Part shown: positions 46,844 to 57,955 of the stretch, in pieces | Layout of the letters: the number at the start of each line of letters is the position of its first letter | How positions within the stretch are numbered: position 1 is the first letter of the stretch | DNA from: Bacteroidaceae bacterium | GTDB lineage: Bacteria; Bacteroidota; Bacteroidia; Bacteroidales; Bacteroidaceae | DNA: 64,000 nt | Assembly: GCA_016292045.1 (NCBI GenBank) | Contig: JAEEZX010000018.1 | Coordinates: 1-64,000 of the forward strand | Reading direction: 5' to 3' | Made by a program: the position numbers and the translations under genes | Notes under the pieces: generated by a model | Databases searched by the model: none | What the model saw: only the letters and a program-made list of their open reading frames with translations | What the model was told of the DNA's origin: nothing

Positions 46844-49810
46844 ATGGCACAAACGGGCAAGTTAACACTACGCGACACCGCATTCGTTGACTTAATGCAG
46901 AAACGCATTTTCAACGTGCTCATAGTGGCAAATCCCTATGACGCATTCATGCTTGAAGACGACGGACGCGTGGATGAAAAGATATTCTCGGAATACACGA
47001 AACTGGGTCTGCGCTTCCCTCCCCGATTCCTGCAGGTGGCATCAAGGGAAGAGGCAGAGCAGACAATAGCACGCGTCGGTGTGAATCTCATAATATGTAT
47101 GCCAGGCACAGACGGCAGCAGCATATTCGACATCGCCCGCAGTATCAAGACCGACCACCCAACCATACCGATTGTGGTGCTGACGCCGTTCTCGCACGGT
47201 ATCACAAGCCGAATGCAGAACGAGGACCTCACACCCTTCGAATACGTCTTCTGCTGGCTGGGAAACACAGAACTGCTGCTCTCCATCATCAAGCTGATTG
47301 AGGACCGCATGAATCTTGAAAACGACACGAGAGCCGGAGTGCAGATGATACTTCTGGTGGAGGATTCCATCCGTTTCTACTCCAGCCTCCTGCCGATGCT
47401 CTATAAGTTTGTGCTCCAGCAGTCGCTGGCATTCGCCACAGAGGCGCTCAACACAAGCCTTGAAACGCTTCGCATGAGAGGACGTCCGAAGATTGTGCTG
47501 GCGCGAACATACAAGGAAGCGTGGGAGCTCTACACAAAATACGATGACAACCTGCTCGGAGTGATATCCGACTGCCGTTTCCCCATGGAGAGATGGTATC
47601 CATCGGCAATGGACACAAGAGCGGAAACTCTTAATCCGGAAGCTGGACTTCAGCTGCTGCAGGCCATACACGAGACAAGCCCCTACACGCCGCTCATCAT
47701 GGATTCCTCCGATACCGACAAGATGGAGGCGGCGCACAACATTGGAGCGCATTTCATCGACAAGAACTCCAAGGCGATGGAACACGAGTTGCGCAAACAT
47801 ATGAGGCGCTTCTTCGGTTTCGGCGATTTCGTGTTCAAAGACCCGCAGACGATGCAGGAGGTGGCACGAATACACAATCTTAAAGAGCTGCAAGACAGCA
47901 TTATGACGCTTCCTGCTGATTCTTTACTTTACCATATTTCGCACAACAATGTGTCACGATGGCTGGCCTCAAGAGCCATCTTCCCCGTGGCTGAATTCCT
48001 GAAGGGAATCACGTGGGAAAGGCTGCAGGATGTGGATGCACACCGACAGATTATCTTCGATGCAATTGTGGCTTACAGGCGCATGAAGAACCGCGGCGTG
48101 GTGGCAGTATATCAGAGAGACCGTTTCGACCAATACTCCAATTTCGCACGTATCGGTGAAGGAAGTCTTGGCGGCAAGGGACGTGGTCTCGCTTTTCTCG
48201 ACCGTCTGCTGAAGGACAAACGCTCTGATTTCCTCATGATACCCAAGACGCTCGTGCTCTGCACGGATATCTTCGACGAATTCATGGAGAACAACGACCT
48301 CTACGGCATCGCTCTCTCGGATCGCAGCGATGAGGAAATACTTCAGGCCTTCCTGGAAGCAAAACTGCCCGAACACCTGCTGGGCGACCTCGAAGCCTTT
48401 CAGGATGTTGTTGGCGGCCCGCTCGCCGTGCGTTCGTCATCACTCCTTGAGGATGCTCACTATCAGCCCTTTGCCGGAATATATTCCACCTATATGGTGA
48501 GATACGACAAAGAGAACAATCCTGAGAGTCCTACTTCCAACCTGAGACGTCTGGCGCAGGCCATCAAAGGTGTCTACGCATCTGTATATTACAGAGGTAG
48601 CAAGGATTATATGACAGCTACCTCAAACGTCATCGATCAGGAAAAGATGGCTGTCATCTTGCAGGAAGTTGTGGGCGAAGAGCACGGAGACCGCTTCTAT
48701 CCGACGATATCTGGTGTGGCACGCAGCATAAACTACTATCCCATCGGTGACGAGCGTGCCGAAGAAGGCATCGTATCTCTGGCAATGGGATTGGGTAAGC
48801 ACATTGTGGACGGAGGCACAACGCTACGCGTGTGTCCTGCGCATCCCGATCAGGTGTTGCAAATGTCGGAGATGGAGATTGCTTTGCGCGACACACAGAC
48901 ATCATTCCTCGCGCTTAGCACAAAAAAGACGGAGGCAAATATGAGTGTGGACGACGGATTCAACCTCGTTCGGGTACCCGTGAGAGAAGCTGAGGGCGAC
49001 GGAACGCTGCAATGGATATGCTCCACATTCGATCCGATGGATCAGCGTATATACGACAGCTACTACGAAGGACGCAACCGCAAGATAATATCTTTTGCCG
49101 GAGTGCTGCAGAACAACGTGTTCCCCCTGCCCGAACTTCTGCGCGAAGTGCTCGATATGGGACAGAATGCTATGCGCCGTCCTGTCGAGATTGAGTTTGC
49201 CGTGAATCTGCACGCAGACAAGACCGGCGAGTTCTACCTTCTGCAGATACGTCCTATGGTGGACAACCGTTTCCAGTTGGACGAAGACCTGAGAACTGTC
49301 TCTGACGATGTCTGTCTGCTGCGCTCCCACAATGCCATCGGATTCGGTGTGTGGAATGACATACAGGATGTTGTCTACGTTCCCACAAAAAACTTCTCTC
49401 CTGCCAAGAATACCCAGATAGCAGAGGAGGTGGATAAGATAAACCGCAAACTGCTCTCGGAAGGCAGAAAATGCCTGCTTATAGGTCCTGGACGCTGGGG
49501 CACATCGGATCCCTGGTTGGGCATCCCTGTGAAATGGCCGCATATTTCTTCTGCGCAGGTGATTGTGGAAGCCGGAATGGACAGCTTCCAGGTGGATCCC
49601 TCGCAGGGAACGCATTTCTTCCAGAATCTCACGTCGTTGGGTGTCGGGTATTTGACCATCAATGCATTCTCAGGCGACGGACTTTGGCGTGAGGAGTTGC
49701 TGAACGACATGCCTGCTGAAATGGAAACCGAACACGTGCGCCTGATACACCTTCAGCAACCGCTCACAATAAAAATTGACGGACAAAAGAAGGAGGCGAT
49801 TGTAGTTTAG
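46844..49810 (+). CDS. Receiver-like / PEP-synthase-type ATP-grasp protein
   Basis: A 988-residue cytoplasmic protein. Residues about 20-340 hold two receiver-like Rossmann regions (FNVLIVANPYDAFML, then IVVLTPFSHG; MILLVEDSIRFYSS and GVISDCRFPM). From about 435 (GEGSLGGKGRGLAFLDRL) to 805 (LLQIRPMVDNR) it has the N-terminal ATP-grasp domain of PEP synthase and pyruvate phosphate dikinase. The phosphohistidine domain and the PEP barrel are absent; instead a 180-residue tail of its own follows (CLLIGPGRWGTSDPWLGIP). It therefore cannot be a complete PEP synthase. It is conserved in Bacteroidetes as far as I know, without known function; a phosphotransfer or regulatory role is my inference. Confidence 0.8.
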   Translation: MAQTGKLTLRDTAFVDLMQKRIFNVLIVANPYDAFMLEDDGRVDEKIFSEYTKLGLRFPPRFLQVASREEAEQTIARVGVNLIICMPGTDGSSIFDIARSIKTDHPTIPIVVLTPFSHGITSRMQNEDLTPFEYVFCWLGNTELLLSIIKLIEDRMNLENDTRAGVQMILLVEDSIRFYSSLLPMLYKFVLQQSLAFATEALNTSLETLRMRGRPKIVLARTYKEAWELYTKYDDNLLGVISDCRFPMERWYPSAMDTRAETLNPEAGLQLLQAIHETSPYTPLIMDSSDTDKMEAAHNIGAHFIDKNSKAMEHELRKHMRRFFGFGDFVFKDPQTMQEVARIHNLKELQDSIMTLPADSLLYHISHNNVSRWLASRAIFPVAEFLKGITWERLQDVDAHRQIIFDAIVAYRRMKNRGVVAVYQRDRFDQYSNFARIGEGSLGGKGRGLAFLDRLLKDKRSDFLMIPKTLVLCTDIFDEFMENNDLYGIALSDRSDEEILQAFLEAKLPEHLLGDLEAFQDVVGGPLAVRSSSLLEDAHYQPFAGIYSTYMVRYDKENNPESPTSNLRRLAQAIKGVYASVYYRGSKDYMTATSNVIDQEKMAVILQEVVGEEHGDRFYPTISGVARSINYYPIGDERAEEGIVSLAMGLGKHIVDGGTTLRVCPAHPDQVLQMSEMEIALRDTQTSFLALSTKKTEANMSVDDGFNLVRVPVREAEGDGTLQWICSTFDPMDQRIYDSYYEGRNRKIISFAGVLQNNVFPLPELLREVLDMGQNAMRRPVEIEFAVNLHADKTGEFYLLQIRPMVDNRFQLDEDLRTVSDDVCLLRSHNAIGFGVWNDIQDVVYVPTKNFSPAKNTQIAEEVDKINRKLLSEGRKCLLIGPGRWGTSDPWLGIPVKWPHISSAQVIVEAGMDSFQVDPSQGTHFFQNLTSLGVGYLTINAFSGDGLWREELLNDMPAEMETEHVRLIHLQQPLTIKIDGQKKEAIVV

Positions 49811-49845
49811 AGTTTAGAGTTTAGAGTTAAAAAGATAATTTAAGT

Positions 49846-51021
49846 ATGTTGAACAAAAAAATCACTCTTTTGGCATTGTGTGCATTCACGATGCAGAATC
49901 TGTTTGCTCTCAACAACGGGAGCGATGCAGACGAAAACACCTTCACACCCGCAGAAGAAACGTCCTATCATCAGGATCCGCAGTCGAAAAGTATGAAGGA
50001 AGTGCTCAACCCCGTAATGGAAAAAGCTCCCGACTGGACTAAAGATGTGGCCGACCGTATCAAGCTGCACGGTTATGCCCAAGGTGCTTACATCTACAAC
50101 AACGCCAACGGCGAAAACAGAAACAGCTTCGACATGAAGCGCGTCATCTTCTGGGTGGATGCCCGCATCACACCGCGCTGGTCGTTCTCCTTCATGCACG
50201 ACTTCATGTCCGTAGTGCAGGAATACTACACTGATTTCAGCTTCTTCAAAAACAAGAAATATCTGACGGTGCGCTTCGGACAGTTCAAGCACGCCAGCAC
50301 CTACGAGAATCCCCTTTCTCCCACCGGATTGGAAACCATTGACGTCTATTCCGAGGGCGTTGTCTATCTGGCAGGATGCGGCAGCGACCGTATGTTCGGC
50401 ACCTCCTACGGCCGAGAAATGGGTCTGGCACTCTACGGCGAAGCCGCTAAAGGCAAGTTTGCATACAATTTCCAGGTGCTCAACGGCTGCATCATCAACA
50501 AATTCGACAACAACAACCAGAAGGATATGGTCCTGCGACTGGAATACCGTCCTGTGAAGGGTCTCAATATCGTGGCCACCGGTCGCGTGGGACGAGGCCA
50601 GAATATGCTCAACTTTGAATCACCCATAACCGGTATCGGTGCCGGCGAGCGCTATGTGCGCAACCGCTATTCTTTCGGCGGCGCTTACGATTGCAAATGG
50701 ATTCGCCTTCACGGTGAATATCTGGAGGGTAAGGACGGACCCACAAGCTCCCGTGGCGGCTATCTCACAGGCAGTGTTCCCCTGGGTCTGAAGGGTTTTG
50801 AGAGCGTCTTCTCTTACGACTACTTCAACTATAACGTTTCAAGGGGTTACGATCAGCACAAAGCCGTTGTCGGATTGCAGTATTGGTTCTTCAAAAAGTG
50901 CCGTGTGCAGGCACAGTACATTTACAAGTCGGCCGTTATCAACGGCGGCTTAACCGGATGCGAATACGTGCGTGGAGACAATCACGGCGTACAGGTACAG
51001 TTACAGGTTCGCTTCAACTAA
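49846..51021 (+). CDS. Outer-membrane porin-like protein (OprP/OprO-like)
   Basis: A 391-residue exported protein with signal peptide (about 1-22, ending MQNLFAL) and a beta-barrel of alternating strands from about residue 65 (LHGYAQGAYIYNN, WSFSFMHDFM, LTVRFGQFKHASTYENPLSP) to the terminal strand VQVQLQVRFN, ending in Phe-Asn. It resembles phosphate-selective porins O/P. It lies behind a 7-bp TTTAGAG repeat (about 49807-49830) and 17 bases before a sodium symporter gene, suggesting outer- and inner-membrane steps for one solute. Substrate unknown. Confidence 0.8.
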   Translation: MLNKKITLLALCAFTMQNLFALNNGSDADENTFTPAEETSYHQDPQSKSMKEVLNPVMEKAPDWTKDVADRIKLHGYAQGAYIYNNANGENRNSFDMKRVIFWVDARITPRWSFSFMHDFMSVVQEYYTDFSFFKNKKYLTVRFGQFKHASTYENPLSPTGLETIDVYSEGVVYLAGCGSDRMFGTSYGREMGLALYGEAAKGKFAYNFQVLNGCIINKFDNNNQKDMVLRLEYRPVKGLNIVATGRVGRGQNMLNFESPITGIGAGERYVRNRYSFGGAYDCKWIRLHGEYLEGKDGPTSSRGGYLTGSVPLGLKGFESVFSYDYFNYNVSRGYDQHKAVVGLQYWFFKKCRVQAQYIYKSAVINGGLTGCEYVRGDNHGVQVQLQVRFN

Positions 51022-51038
51022 AACAATCTCTATAAATT

Positions 51039-52565
51039 ATGCTAATAAAAATAAGCCTCACCATCATATTTCTGATGGTAATGATTGGAGTGGGTCTGTA
51101 CTCACGTAAACAGGCAAGCAGCGTAGACGGTTTCGTACTTGGCGGACGCAATGTAGGCGGCTGGCTCACAGCCTTTGCTTATGGTACGAGTTATTTCTCC
51201 GCAGTCGTATTCGTAGGCTACGCAGGACAGTTCGGATGGAAGTACGGTATGAGTGCTTCGTGGATTGGTGTCGGAAATGCTGTTATCGGTTCGCTTCTCG
51301 CATGGCTCGTGCTGGGCAAACGCACAAGACAGATGACACAGCAGTTGCAGTCGCGCACGATGCCCGACTTCTTCGGTTCACGATATGGAGACGAAGGACT
51401 TCGCGTTGTCGCATCCATCATCGCTTTCGTCTTCCTTATCCCATACACCGCAGGTGTATATATGGGTATCTCAAAACTCTTTGAAATGGGTTTCAACATC
51501 CCTTATAGCTATTGTGCCATCACTATGGCCATTCTCACTGCTGTATATGTCATACTCGGAGGATATAAGGCTACTGCCATCAACGATTTCATTCAGGGCC
51601 TCATCATGCTCTTCGGTATTGTAACCGTTATTGCCGTAGTGCTCAACAGTCAGGGAGGTCTGCATGCAGCGTATGAAAGTATGCTTGCACAGGTGCCCAA
51701 TAACGACGACCTCACTCAGCGCGGTGCGGATTTATACAAGAACTTCAAGCCCGGCGACTTTGCTTCGTGGTTCGGTCCTAATCCCATGAGTCTTTTGGGC
51801 GTAGTAATTCTCACATCACTGGGCACATGGGGATTGCCGCAGATGGTGGGTAAGTTCTACTCCATCACTGACGAAAGCGCTATTCGCAGGGGTACAATCA
51901 TTTCTACCGTCTTCGCACTCGTCGTGGCAGGCGGATGTTATTTCCTCGGCGGTTTCGGACGCCTCTTCATGAAGACAGCATTCAATACAGAGACAGGCAA
52001 GTTTGCTTACGACAACATCGTACCGACTATGCTTGAGACGCTTCCCGACATTCTTATCGCACTCGTCGTTTTGCTTGTGCTCTCAGCCTCTATGTCAACA
52101 TTGGCAGGTCTGGTACTCACATCATCGTCTACAATGACGCTCGACCTAATCTATCGCGATAAGAAGGCGAATGACAAAGAAGTACGTGAGGGAGAAATCG
52201 ATGATACCGTACACGGCAACATCGAAAAGCGCAAAGTCATCGTGATGCGCGTGTTGATTGTCTTCTTCATCGTCATCTCTGTGATGATAGCCATGAATCC
52301 GCCACAGTTCATCGCCCAGCTTATGGGCATCTCGTGGGGAGCTCTTGCAGGAGCATTCCTGGCTCCTTTCATGCTGGGACTCTACTGGAAAGGTGTCACA
52401 CGTCAAGCTGTGTGGGCATGCTTCATCTGGGGTGTCGGCATCACCGTGATAAACATGATGACTGGAAATGCTCTAATGAACCCCATCGACTGCGGTGCTG
52501 TCGCAATGCTGGGCGGATTCCCGGTTGTATGGATTGTCAGCTTGCTGACTCCTACTCGACAGTAA
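51039..52565 (+). CDS. Sodium:solute symporter (SSS family)
   Basis: A 508-residue inner-membrane transporter with about 13 transmembrane segments. It starts LIKISLTIIFLMVMIGVG and has the SSS pattern of GYAGQFGWKYGMSASWIGVG and GTWGLPQMVGKFYSI. It is close to the PutP/proline branch in layout, but the substrate cannot be assigned. A charged loop (REGEIDDTVHGNIEKRK) lies near residue 390. Probably co-transcribed with the porin gene; its last 14 bases overlap the convergent glmS. Confidence 0.92.
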   Translation: MLIKISLTIIFLMVMIGVGLYSRKQASSVDGFVLGGRNVGGWLTAFAYGTSYFSAVVFVGYAGQFGWKYGMSASWIGVGNAVIGSLLAWLVLGKRTRQMTQQLQSRTMPDFFGSRYGDEGLRVVASIIAFVFLIPYTAGVYMGISKLFEMGFNIPYSYCAITMAILTAVYVILGGYKATAINDFIQGLIMLFGIVTVIAVVLNSQGGLHAAYESMLAQVPNNDDLTQRGADLYKNFKPGDFASWFGPNPMSLLGVVILTSLGTWGLPQMVGKFYSITDESAIRRGTIISTVFALVVAGGCYFLGGFGRLFMKTAFNTETGKFAYDNIVPTMLETLPDILIALVVLLVLSASMSTLAGLVLTSSSTMTLDLIYRDKKANDKEVREGEIDDTVHGNIEKRKVIVMRVLIVFFIVISVMIAMNPPQFIAQLMGISWGALAGAFLAPFMLGLYWKGVTRQAVWACFIWGVGITVINMMTGNALMNPIDCGAVAMLGGFPVVWIVSLLTPTRQ

Positions 52566-54462
52566 CGCTCTTTGCAAGGTTACGGGGTTGATCCACATTC
52601 AGCCCCTTAGCCACAGCAACATGATATGACAACAATTGAAGAGGTATCACAGACAGTAGAGGCACCAGCCATCCTATTGTCTGTGGTATTTCTATAATAT
52701 CCTCCACGATTTTCTTCACCTGCTCATCTCCCTCTGTCACCACAGCATAAATGTGTCCGCCACGTGAATTTATTTCCTGCATATTGGAGATAATCTTTTC
52801 GTAAAGAGCATGGTGTGTGGCAACAAATACTACCGGCATCTGCTCATCGACAAGTGCGATAGGTCCGTGTTTCATCTCAGCAGCAGGATAACCTTCCGCA
52901 TGAATGTAAGATATCTCCTTCAGCTTCAATGCTCCCTCAAGAGCCACAGGGAAGTTCCATCCGCGGCCCAGATACAGGCAATTGGAAGCTTTTGCAAAAC
53001 GCTGGGCAATGGCTTTAATCTTATCATTCTGCTCCAACACCTTCTTTATCTTTTCGGGTATCTGAATCAGTTCGTGAATCGTCTCATCATATTCCTTCTG
53101 CGACATCGTACCCTTTGCAAGGCCCAACGCCAAAGACAGCATCGCAAGAACAGTTACCTGACCCGTAAATGCTTTTGTTGAGGCAACGCCTATCTCCGGC
53201 CCCACATGAATGTAAACGCCTGTATGGCTCTCGCGTGCAATACTGCTTCCCACTGCATTAACAATACCAAACACCAGTGCGCCGTGTGCCTTTGCCTGTT
53301 CAATGGCAGCCAAAGTGTCTGCCGTCTCACCGCTCTGCGATATAGCCATAACAACATCGTCCGGTTCTATCACAGGGTCACTGTAACGAAACTCTGATGC
53401 ATATGCCACCTCCACCGGGATACGGCAGAAATGCTCTATATACTGTTTACCTATCAAACCGGCATGCCACGATGTGCCGCAAGATACAATGATGATACGT
53501 CGGGCGCGAAGCAATTCTCTTCTGTGTTGCGTCACAGCCGAAAGCACCACCTGCAAACCGCTTTCCGGTCCCTCGTGACCTCTATATGCAGACGAATATG
53601 GAGACTCTACTATACGACCGCTCATACAATCCTTTAGTACGTTCGGCTGATCGAAAATCTCCTTGAGCATAAAGTGGTCGTATCCGTCGTGATCAAGCAT
53701 AGACAGATCGAGATTCACCTCTTTCACTTCGCCCTTGGTCTCTTCACCTTGAAGGTTGTATATCTTGATGTCTTTGCCTCGCGACACTACAGCCACTTCC
53801 TCATCCTTGAGATATATAATTTGTTTCGTATATTCTGCTATCGGAGAGGCATCGGAAGCCAGGAAATACTCCGAGTGGTCTTCCACCACACCGATGGCCA
53901 GAGGCGAACTCTTACGGGCACAAACCAGTTCATCCGGATGATTGGCATCTATAACGGCTACAGCATAGGCACCGAATACCAGTTTGAGAGCATTGCGCAC
54001 AGCCTCGCTCAGTGAACATTGTTTCAGATTCTGGGTATATTCTATGAGTTGCACCAGAACCTCCGTATCCGTCTCACTCTTGAAATGAAATCCTCTCTTC
54101 TTCAACTGTTCGCGCAATGTAGCATAATTCTCAATGATACCGTTGTGCACCAGTGTGAGACGTCCGGATTCAGATACATGCGGATGAGCATTAACCTCTG
54201 ATGGAACACCGTGAGTGGCCCATCTTGTGTGAGCTATACCCAAAGTACAACTCTTCGTGATGTCTTCTCCTTCCGAAGAAGCTTTCATGACTACATCCTC
54301 CAGGTCCGACACCTTGCCCTTGGCTTTATATACATGCAGACCTTTATCATTCATCAGGGCACACCCTGCAGAGTCATAGCCTCTGTATTCCAAACGATGC
54401 AATCCCTTTATAAGAATCGGGTATGCTTCTCTCTTACCGATATATCCAACTATTCCACACAT
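52552..54462 (-). CDS. glmS: Glucosamine-fructose-6-phosphate aminotransferase (isomerising)
   Basis: A 636-residue enzyme making glucosamine 6-phosphate from fructose 6-phosphate and glutamine. The N-terminal glutaminase has the nucleophile Cys2 (MCGIVGYIGKREAYP); two SIS sugar-isomerase domains follow (IIVSCGTSWHAG; YLGRGWNFPVALEGALKLKE) and the end DQPRNLAKSVTVE is typical. It starts 11 bases after the sulfotransferase stop codon, so it may be the last gene of the sulfonation operon. No glmS ribozyme could fit in that gap. Confidence 0.97.
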   Translation of the reverse strand: MCGIVGYIGKREAYPILIKGLHRLEYRGYDSAGCALMNDKGLHVYKAKGKVSDLEDVVMKASSEGEDITKSCTLGIAHTRWATHGVPSEVNAHPHVSESGRLTLVHNGIIENYATLREQLKKRGFHFKSETDTEVLVQLIEYTQNLKQCSLSEAVRNALKLVFGAYAVAVIDANHPDELVCARKSSPLAIGVVEDHSEYFLASDASPIAEYTKQIIYLKDEEVAVVSRGKDIKIYNLQGEETKGEVKEVNLDLSMLDHDGYDHFMLKEIFDQPNVLKDCMSGRIVESPYSSAYRGHEGPESGLQVVLSAVTQHRRELLRARRIIIVSCGTSWHAGLIGKQYIEHFCRIPVEVAYASEFRYSDPVIEPDDVVMAISQSGETADTLAAIEQAKAHGALVFGIVNAVGSSIARESHTGVYIHVGPEIGVASTKAFTGQVTVLAMLSLALGLAKGTMSQKEYDETIHELIQIPEKIKKVLEQNDKIKAIAQRFAKASNCLYLGRGWNFPVALEGALKLKEISYIHAEGYPAAEMKHGPIALVDEQMPVVFVATHHALYEKIISNMQEINSRGGHIYAVVTEGDEQVKKIVEDIIEIPQTIGWLVPLLSVIPLQLLSYHVAVAKGLNVDQPRNLAKSVTVE

Positions 54463-54473
54463 ATAAATATCTT

Positions 54474-55622
54474 TTAGTTATTATTATTTTCTTTAATCAA
54501 ATCATATCCCATTTGAGGAATCAAGTCACCGATGGCTTCGTTCACGAGTTTTATTGTACGTGGCTCATATGAGTAACTGTTCTTCTTGTATCTCCTCTGT
54601 GATTCAATGTATTTTCTTATCCGGGGTTCTGCTTCCTCCCAGTTGGGAAGTGACAGTTTTTCGTATACAGACTTTATCGTCTCATAGGGATTGTGCTCTA
54701 TGTCCTCAAACTTCACCTCCATCAGATGTCCTTCGGGAATACATTTCTTCTGCTCTTCGTACGCAAAATACAATTCACGATATGCATAGAGAATATTCTG
54801 TTCCAGCTCCTCCATCGTGATGCAATTCCATTGAAGAGGTACCATCGTCTCCGAGATGAAAGCCCTGCTGGATTCAAACACCGTATAAGGATTGCGACGC
54901 AAGTGCAAGAAACGCGCCTCGGGGAACATTTCCGTCAGTATCTTCACTTTTCCCGTATGTGGAGGATTCTTCGACAAATACTGCAATCTGTCATATTTAT
55001 ATCCTTCTGGATGAAGATTTTCCGTATTCCATATTGAGATCTTTACAAGCTTCTGGAATTGCTCCTTAAATTCTTCTGTTTCCTCTCTCGTCGCTTTCTT
55101 CATTGTGAGGAAACGGTCGCAGTATTCGCGCATCGACTTAGGAAACACCCAGAAATTGTAATAGGTTATCGGACATGTATTCTGCAATGCAAATTCCTCC
55201 TCCTGCGGTTGATCCACAGAGAGAGGCATGTAATCTGTCGGGCGACGCTCGGGAATTGCCAGATTCATGAAGAATTTGAAAAGCCACTGCCATCTCATCA
55301 TCAGGTGGGGAAAACAAGTCTGATACGTAGTAGTGTGAGCAAAATGAGGATCCTGGGCGAAGATATTGTGCACGAAAGTTGTACCAGAGCGCCAGTGTCC
55401 CAAAATGAAGAACGGGTCGCATCCGAGCGGCTTGTCTGATAACAATCTCTGGTATTTACGCTCCTGACCACGACCGAACAGCCACAGAATCTTCTGCAGC
55501 AGCGAGGTGAGACGATAGCAGAACAGTCTGTCCTCATCTATCTCCCTTCCCTCTACGATGCGGCGCAAAGTTTCTTTGTCGGCACCAACGAGAGTATTTA
55601 CAGGTAGTCTATCGTAATTCAA
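54474..55622 (-). CDS. PAPS-dependent sulfotransferase
   Basis: A 382-residue cytoplasmic sulfotransferase that moves sulfonate from PAPS to an acceptor. The 5'-phosphosulfate loop is [15 protein letters not shown] (about 94-108) and the 3'-phosphate motif is [17 protein letters not shown]. It closes an operon that supplies its donor (cysD, cysN, cysC); its ATG overlaps cysN by 14 bases. The architecture matches the B. thetaiotaomicron cluster reported to sulfonate cholesterol and other steroids, so a lipid or steroid acceptor is a reasonable hypothesis, not a conclusion. Confidence 0.9.
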   Translation of the reverse strand: MNYDRLPVNTLVGADKETLRRIVEGREIDEDRLFCYRLTSLLQKILWLFGRGQERKYQRLLSDKPLGCDPFFILGHWRSGTTFVHNIFAQDPHFAHTTTYQTCFPHLMMRWQWLFKFFMNLAIPERRPTDYMPLSVDQPQEEEFALQNTCPITYYNFWVFPKSMREYCDRFLTMKKATREETEEFKEQFQKLVKISIWNTENLHPEGYKYDRLQYLSKNPPHTGKVKILTEMFPEARFLHLRRNPYTVFESSRAFISETMVPLQWNCITMEELEQNILYAYRELYFAYEEQKKCIPEGHLMEVKFEDIEHNPYETIKSVYEKLSLPNWEEAEPRIRKYIESQRRYKKNSYSYEPRTIKLVNEAIGDLIPQMGYDLIKENNNN

Positions 55623-57030
55623 TGTCTATATTCTGTTTACGTAATGATTCTATTACTTTTTCCAACGCCTCACGATGCTCCTCGCCTATTCCGAGAACTT
55701 TCATGTCGATGACAGGTCGGGAGAACTTTGTTGCATCGCTCTGCCTTGCCGACTCGATTATCATACCCACAGCCGAGGTATTGTTCGTAATGGGGTCAAT
55801 GAGTATAAAACTGCCCATAGCTCTGTTCTCTTTGTATGCATCGAAGAAGAGAGGCTGCGCCGTCTCAATCTTCACCTCTCCTATTGTGTTCAGCGTAAAT
55901 GGGCGGGCGCTCTCATGCTCCATCGTGTTGACGTTGACAATATGGTCGATGGCCGTTATCTGAGCACGTGTGGTGCGTGTTGTCTGCTTTAGGAAGAACT
56001 GCTTCGTCTTGTCCATCACTTCCTCATCCATCCACACCAGCATCGACCTGAATGCACGCGACATCATCGGTTTCTCTGCTGCCGTCTTCACAATCATTTC
56101 ACCTCTCGAGATATCAATCTCGTCCTCCAGACATATTGTCACCGACTGTGGACAGAAAGCCTCTTTCAAATCTCCGTCGTAGGTCACGATGCGACTCACC
56201 TTGCTCTTCTTCATCGAAGGCAGAGCCGTCACCTCATCTCCCACTCTCACCACACCGCTTGCCACCTTGCCGCAGAACCCGCGGAAATCAAGATTCGGAC
56301 GCAGTACGTATTGCACCGGGAAGCGGAAATCCTTCATATTTCTGTCCAGATCTATAGGAACATTCTCAATGAAAGCGAGCAGCGACGGTCCCTCATACCA
56401 TGACATATTATCCGAACGCTCCACCACATTGTCTCCGCAGAGAGCAGAGAGAGGTATGCACGTCACATCCTCCACTCCCAAAGCATCCGTAACAGCCAGA
56501 TACTCTTCACTGATTTTCTTGAATACATCCTCGCTGTAATCCACAAGGTCCATCTTGTTCACGGCAAGCACTATATGCTTGATACCGAGCAGCGAGACGA
56601 GATACGTGTGACGTCGGGTCTGTGTCACCACACCTGTGCGTGCATCCACAAGGATGATTGCCAGATTGGCTGTGGAGCCGCCCGTAATCATATTTCTCGT
56701 ATACTGCTCGTGTCCCGGAGTGTCGGCAATGATGAACTTACGTTTGTTGGTGGAGAAGTAGCGGTATGCCACATCAATGGTGATACCTTCCTCACGCTCA
56801 GCCTTCAATCCGTCCAGCAGCAAGGCATAGTCTATCTGTCCCGCTCCTGCATTTCCCACGCGGCGCGAATCGCGCTCCAATGCCGAAAGCTGATCCTCAT
56901 ACAGTTTCTTGGAGTCGAAGAGCAACCGTCCTATCAGCGTAGACTTACCGTCGTCCACGCTACCGGCTGTCAGCAGTCGCAGCAGCGATTTCTGCTCGTC
57001 TTGATCCAGATAAACCTTTATATCTTTCAT
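55609..57030 (-). CDS. cysN: Sulfate adenylyltransferase, GTPase subunit (CysN)
   Basis: A 473-residue EF-Tu-like GTPase that drives APS formation with CysD. G1 is [10 protein letters not shown]3 [13 protein letters not shown]4 NKMD; beta-barrel domains follow. It does not carry a fused CysC kinase, which is encoded separately here. The ATG at 57030 is chosen because the family start ([19 protein letters not shown]) lies there; it begins 19 bases after cysD stops. Confidence 0.95.
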   Translation of the reverse strand: MKDIKVYLDQDEQKSLLRLLTAGSVDDGKSTLIGRLLFDSKKLYEDQLSALERDSRRVGNAGAGQIDYALLLDGLKAEREEGITIDVAYRYFSTNKRKFIIADTPGHEQYTRNMITGGSTANLAIILVDARTGVVTQTRRHTYLVSLLGIKHIVLAVNKMDLVDYSEDVFKKISEEYLAVTDALGVEDVTCIPLSALCGDNVVERSDNMSWYEGPSLLAFIENVPIDLDRNMKDFRFPVQYVLRPNLDFRGFCGKVASGVVRVGDEVTALPSMKKSKVSRIVTYDGDLKEAFCPQSVTICLEDEIDISRGEMIVKTAAEKPMMSRAFRSMLVWMDEEVMDKTKQFFLKQTTRTTRAQITAIDHIVNVNTMEHESARPFTLNTIGEVKIETAQPLFFDAYKENRAMGSFILIDPITNNTSAVGMIIESARQSDATKFSRPVIDMKVLGIGEEHREALEKVIESLRKQNIDIELR

Positions 57031-57049
57031 TTCCAATCCTTCTTCTCCG

Positions 57050-57955
57050 TTAGAAATAGCCCTCGCGTTTCTTCTGTTCCATTGATGCCTCCTGGTCGAA
57101 GTCGATAACACGTGTGGTGCGCTCGCTCTTCGTTGTAGTCATCATCTCCTCCACTATTTCCTCTATGGTGCTCGCCTCGCTCTCCACAGCTCCTGTCAGC
57201 GGCCAGCATCCCAACGTGCGGAATCTCACCATACGGGGCTTCACAAGCGGCAGATATTCCTTCGGCAGACGTTCGTCGTCGGCCATAATCAGGTTGCCGT
57301 CTATCTCCACACAGGGACGCTCCTTGGCGTAGTAGAGAGGCACGATAGGTATCTGCTCCAGACGTATATACTGCCATATATCCAGTTCCGTCCAGTTGGA
57401 GAGCGGGAACACTCGGATACTTTCCCCGCGATGGATACGCGTATTGTATATATCCCACAGTTCCGGGCGCTGTCTCTTGGGGTCCCACTGGTTGGCTCTG
57501 TCGCGGAACGAGAATATTCTCTCCTTCGCCCTGCTCTTCTCCTCATCGCGGCGGGCTCCCCCGAATGCGGCATCGAATTTATGTTTTGCCAGCGCGTCCA
57601 GCAGCGCCTTTGTCTTCATCAGGTCGGTATGCACCTTACTGCCGTGAGTGAAAGGGCCCACACCCGCATTGAAAGCTTCCATATTGGATTCCACAATGAG
57701 ATTCCACCCGTGCTCCCTGGCATACGAATCGCGGAATTCTATCATCTCGCGGAATTTCCACTTGGAGTCGATATGCATCAGAGGGAACGGCACCTTACCC
57801 GGAGCAAAGGCTTTCTCTGCCAGTCGCACCATCACACTGGAGTCCTTGCCGATACTGTAGAGCATCACGGGATTCTCAAATTCAGAAGCCACCTCCCTTA
57901 TGATGTGGATGGATTCTGCCTCCAGTTCCTTCAAGTGGCTTAGTTTATATGACAT
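57050..57955 (-). CDS. cysD: Sulfate adenylyltransferase, ATP-pyrophosphatase subunit (CysD)
   Basis: A 301-residue PP-loop enzyme that adenylates sulfate to APS. The PP-loop is [14 protein letters not shown] (about 34-47), and [19 protein letters not shown] is the family's second signature; the C-terminal Arg/Lys-rich end is normal. It overlaps cysC by 11 bases. No APS/PAPS reductase or sulfite reductase gene occurs in the window, consistent with sulfonation rather than cysteine synthesis. Confidence 0.96.
   Translation of the reverse strand: MSYKLSHLKELEAESIHIIREVASEFENPVMLYSIGKDSSVMVRLAEKAFAPGKVPFPLMHIDSKWKFREMIEFRDSYAREHGWNLIVESNMEAFNAGVGPFTHGSKVHTDLMKTKALLDALAKHKFDAAFGGARRDEEKSRAKERIFSFRDRANQWDPKRQRPELWDIYNTRIHRGESIRVFPLSNWTELDIWQYIRLEQIPIVPLYYAKERPCVEIDGNLIMADDERLPKEYLPLVKPRMVRFRTLGCWPLTGAVESEASTIEEIVEEMMTTTKSERTTRVIDFDQEASMEQKKREGYF

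Noticed and set aside
46844..49810. Annotation as phosphoenolpyruvate synthase
   Set aside because: Only the ATP-grasp part is present; the phosphohistidine motif and PEP-binding barrel are missing.
54463..54473. glmS ribozyme upstream of glmS
   Set aside because: Only 11 bases separate glmS from the sulfotransferase gene, and no ribozyme core could fit.
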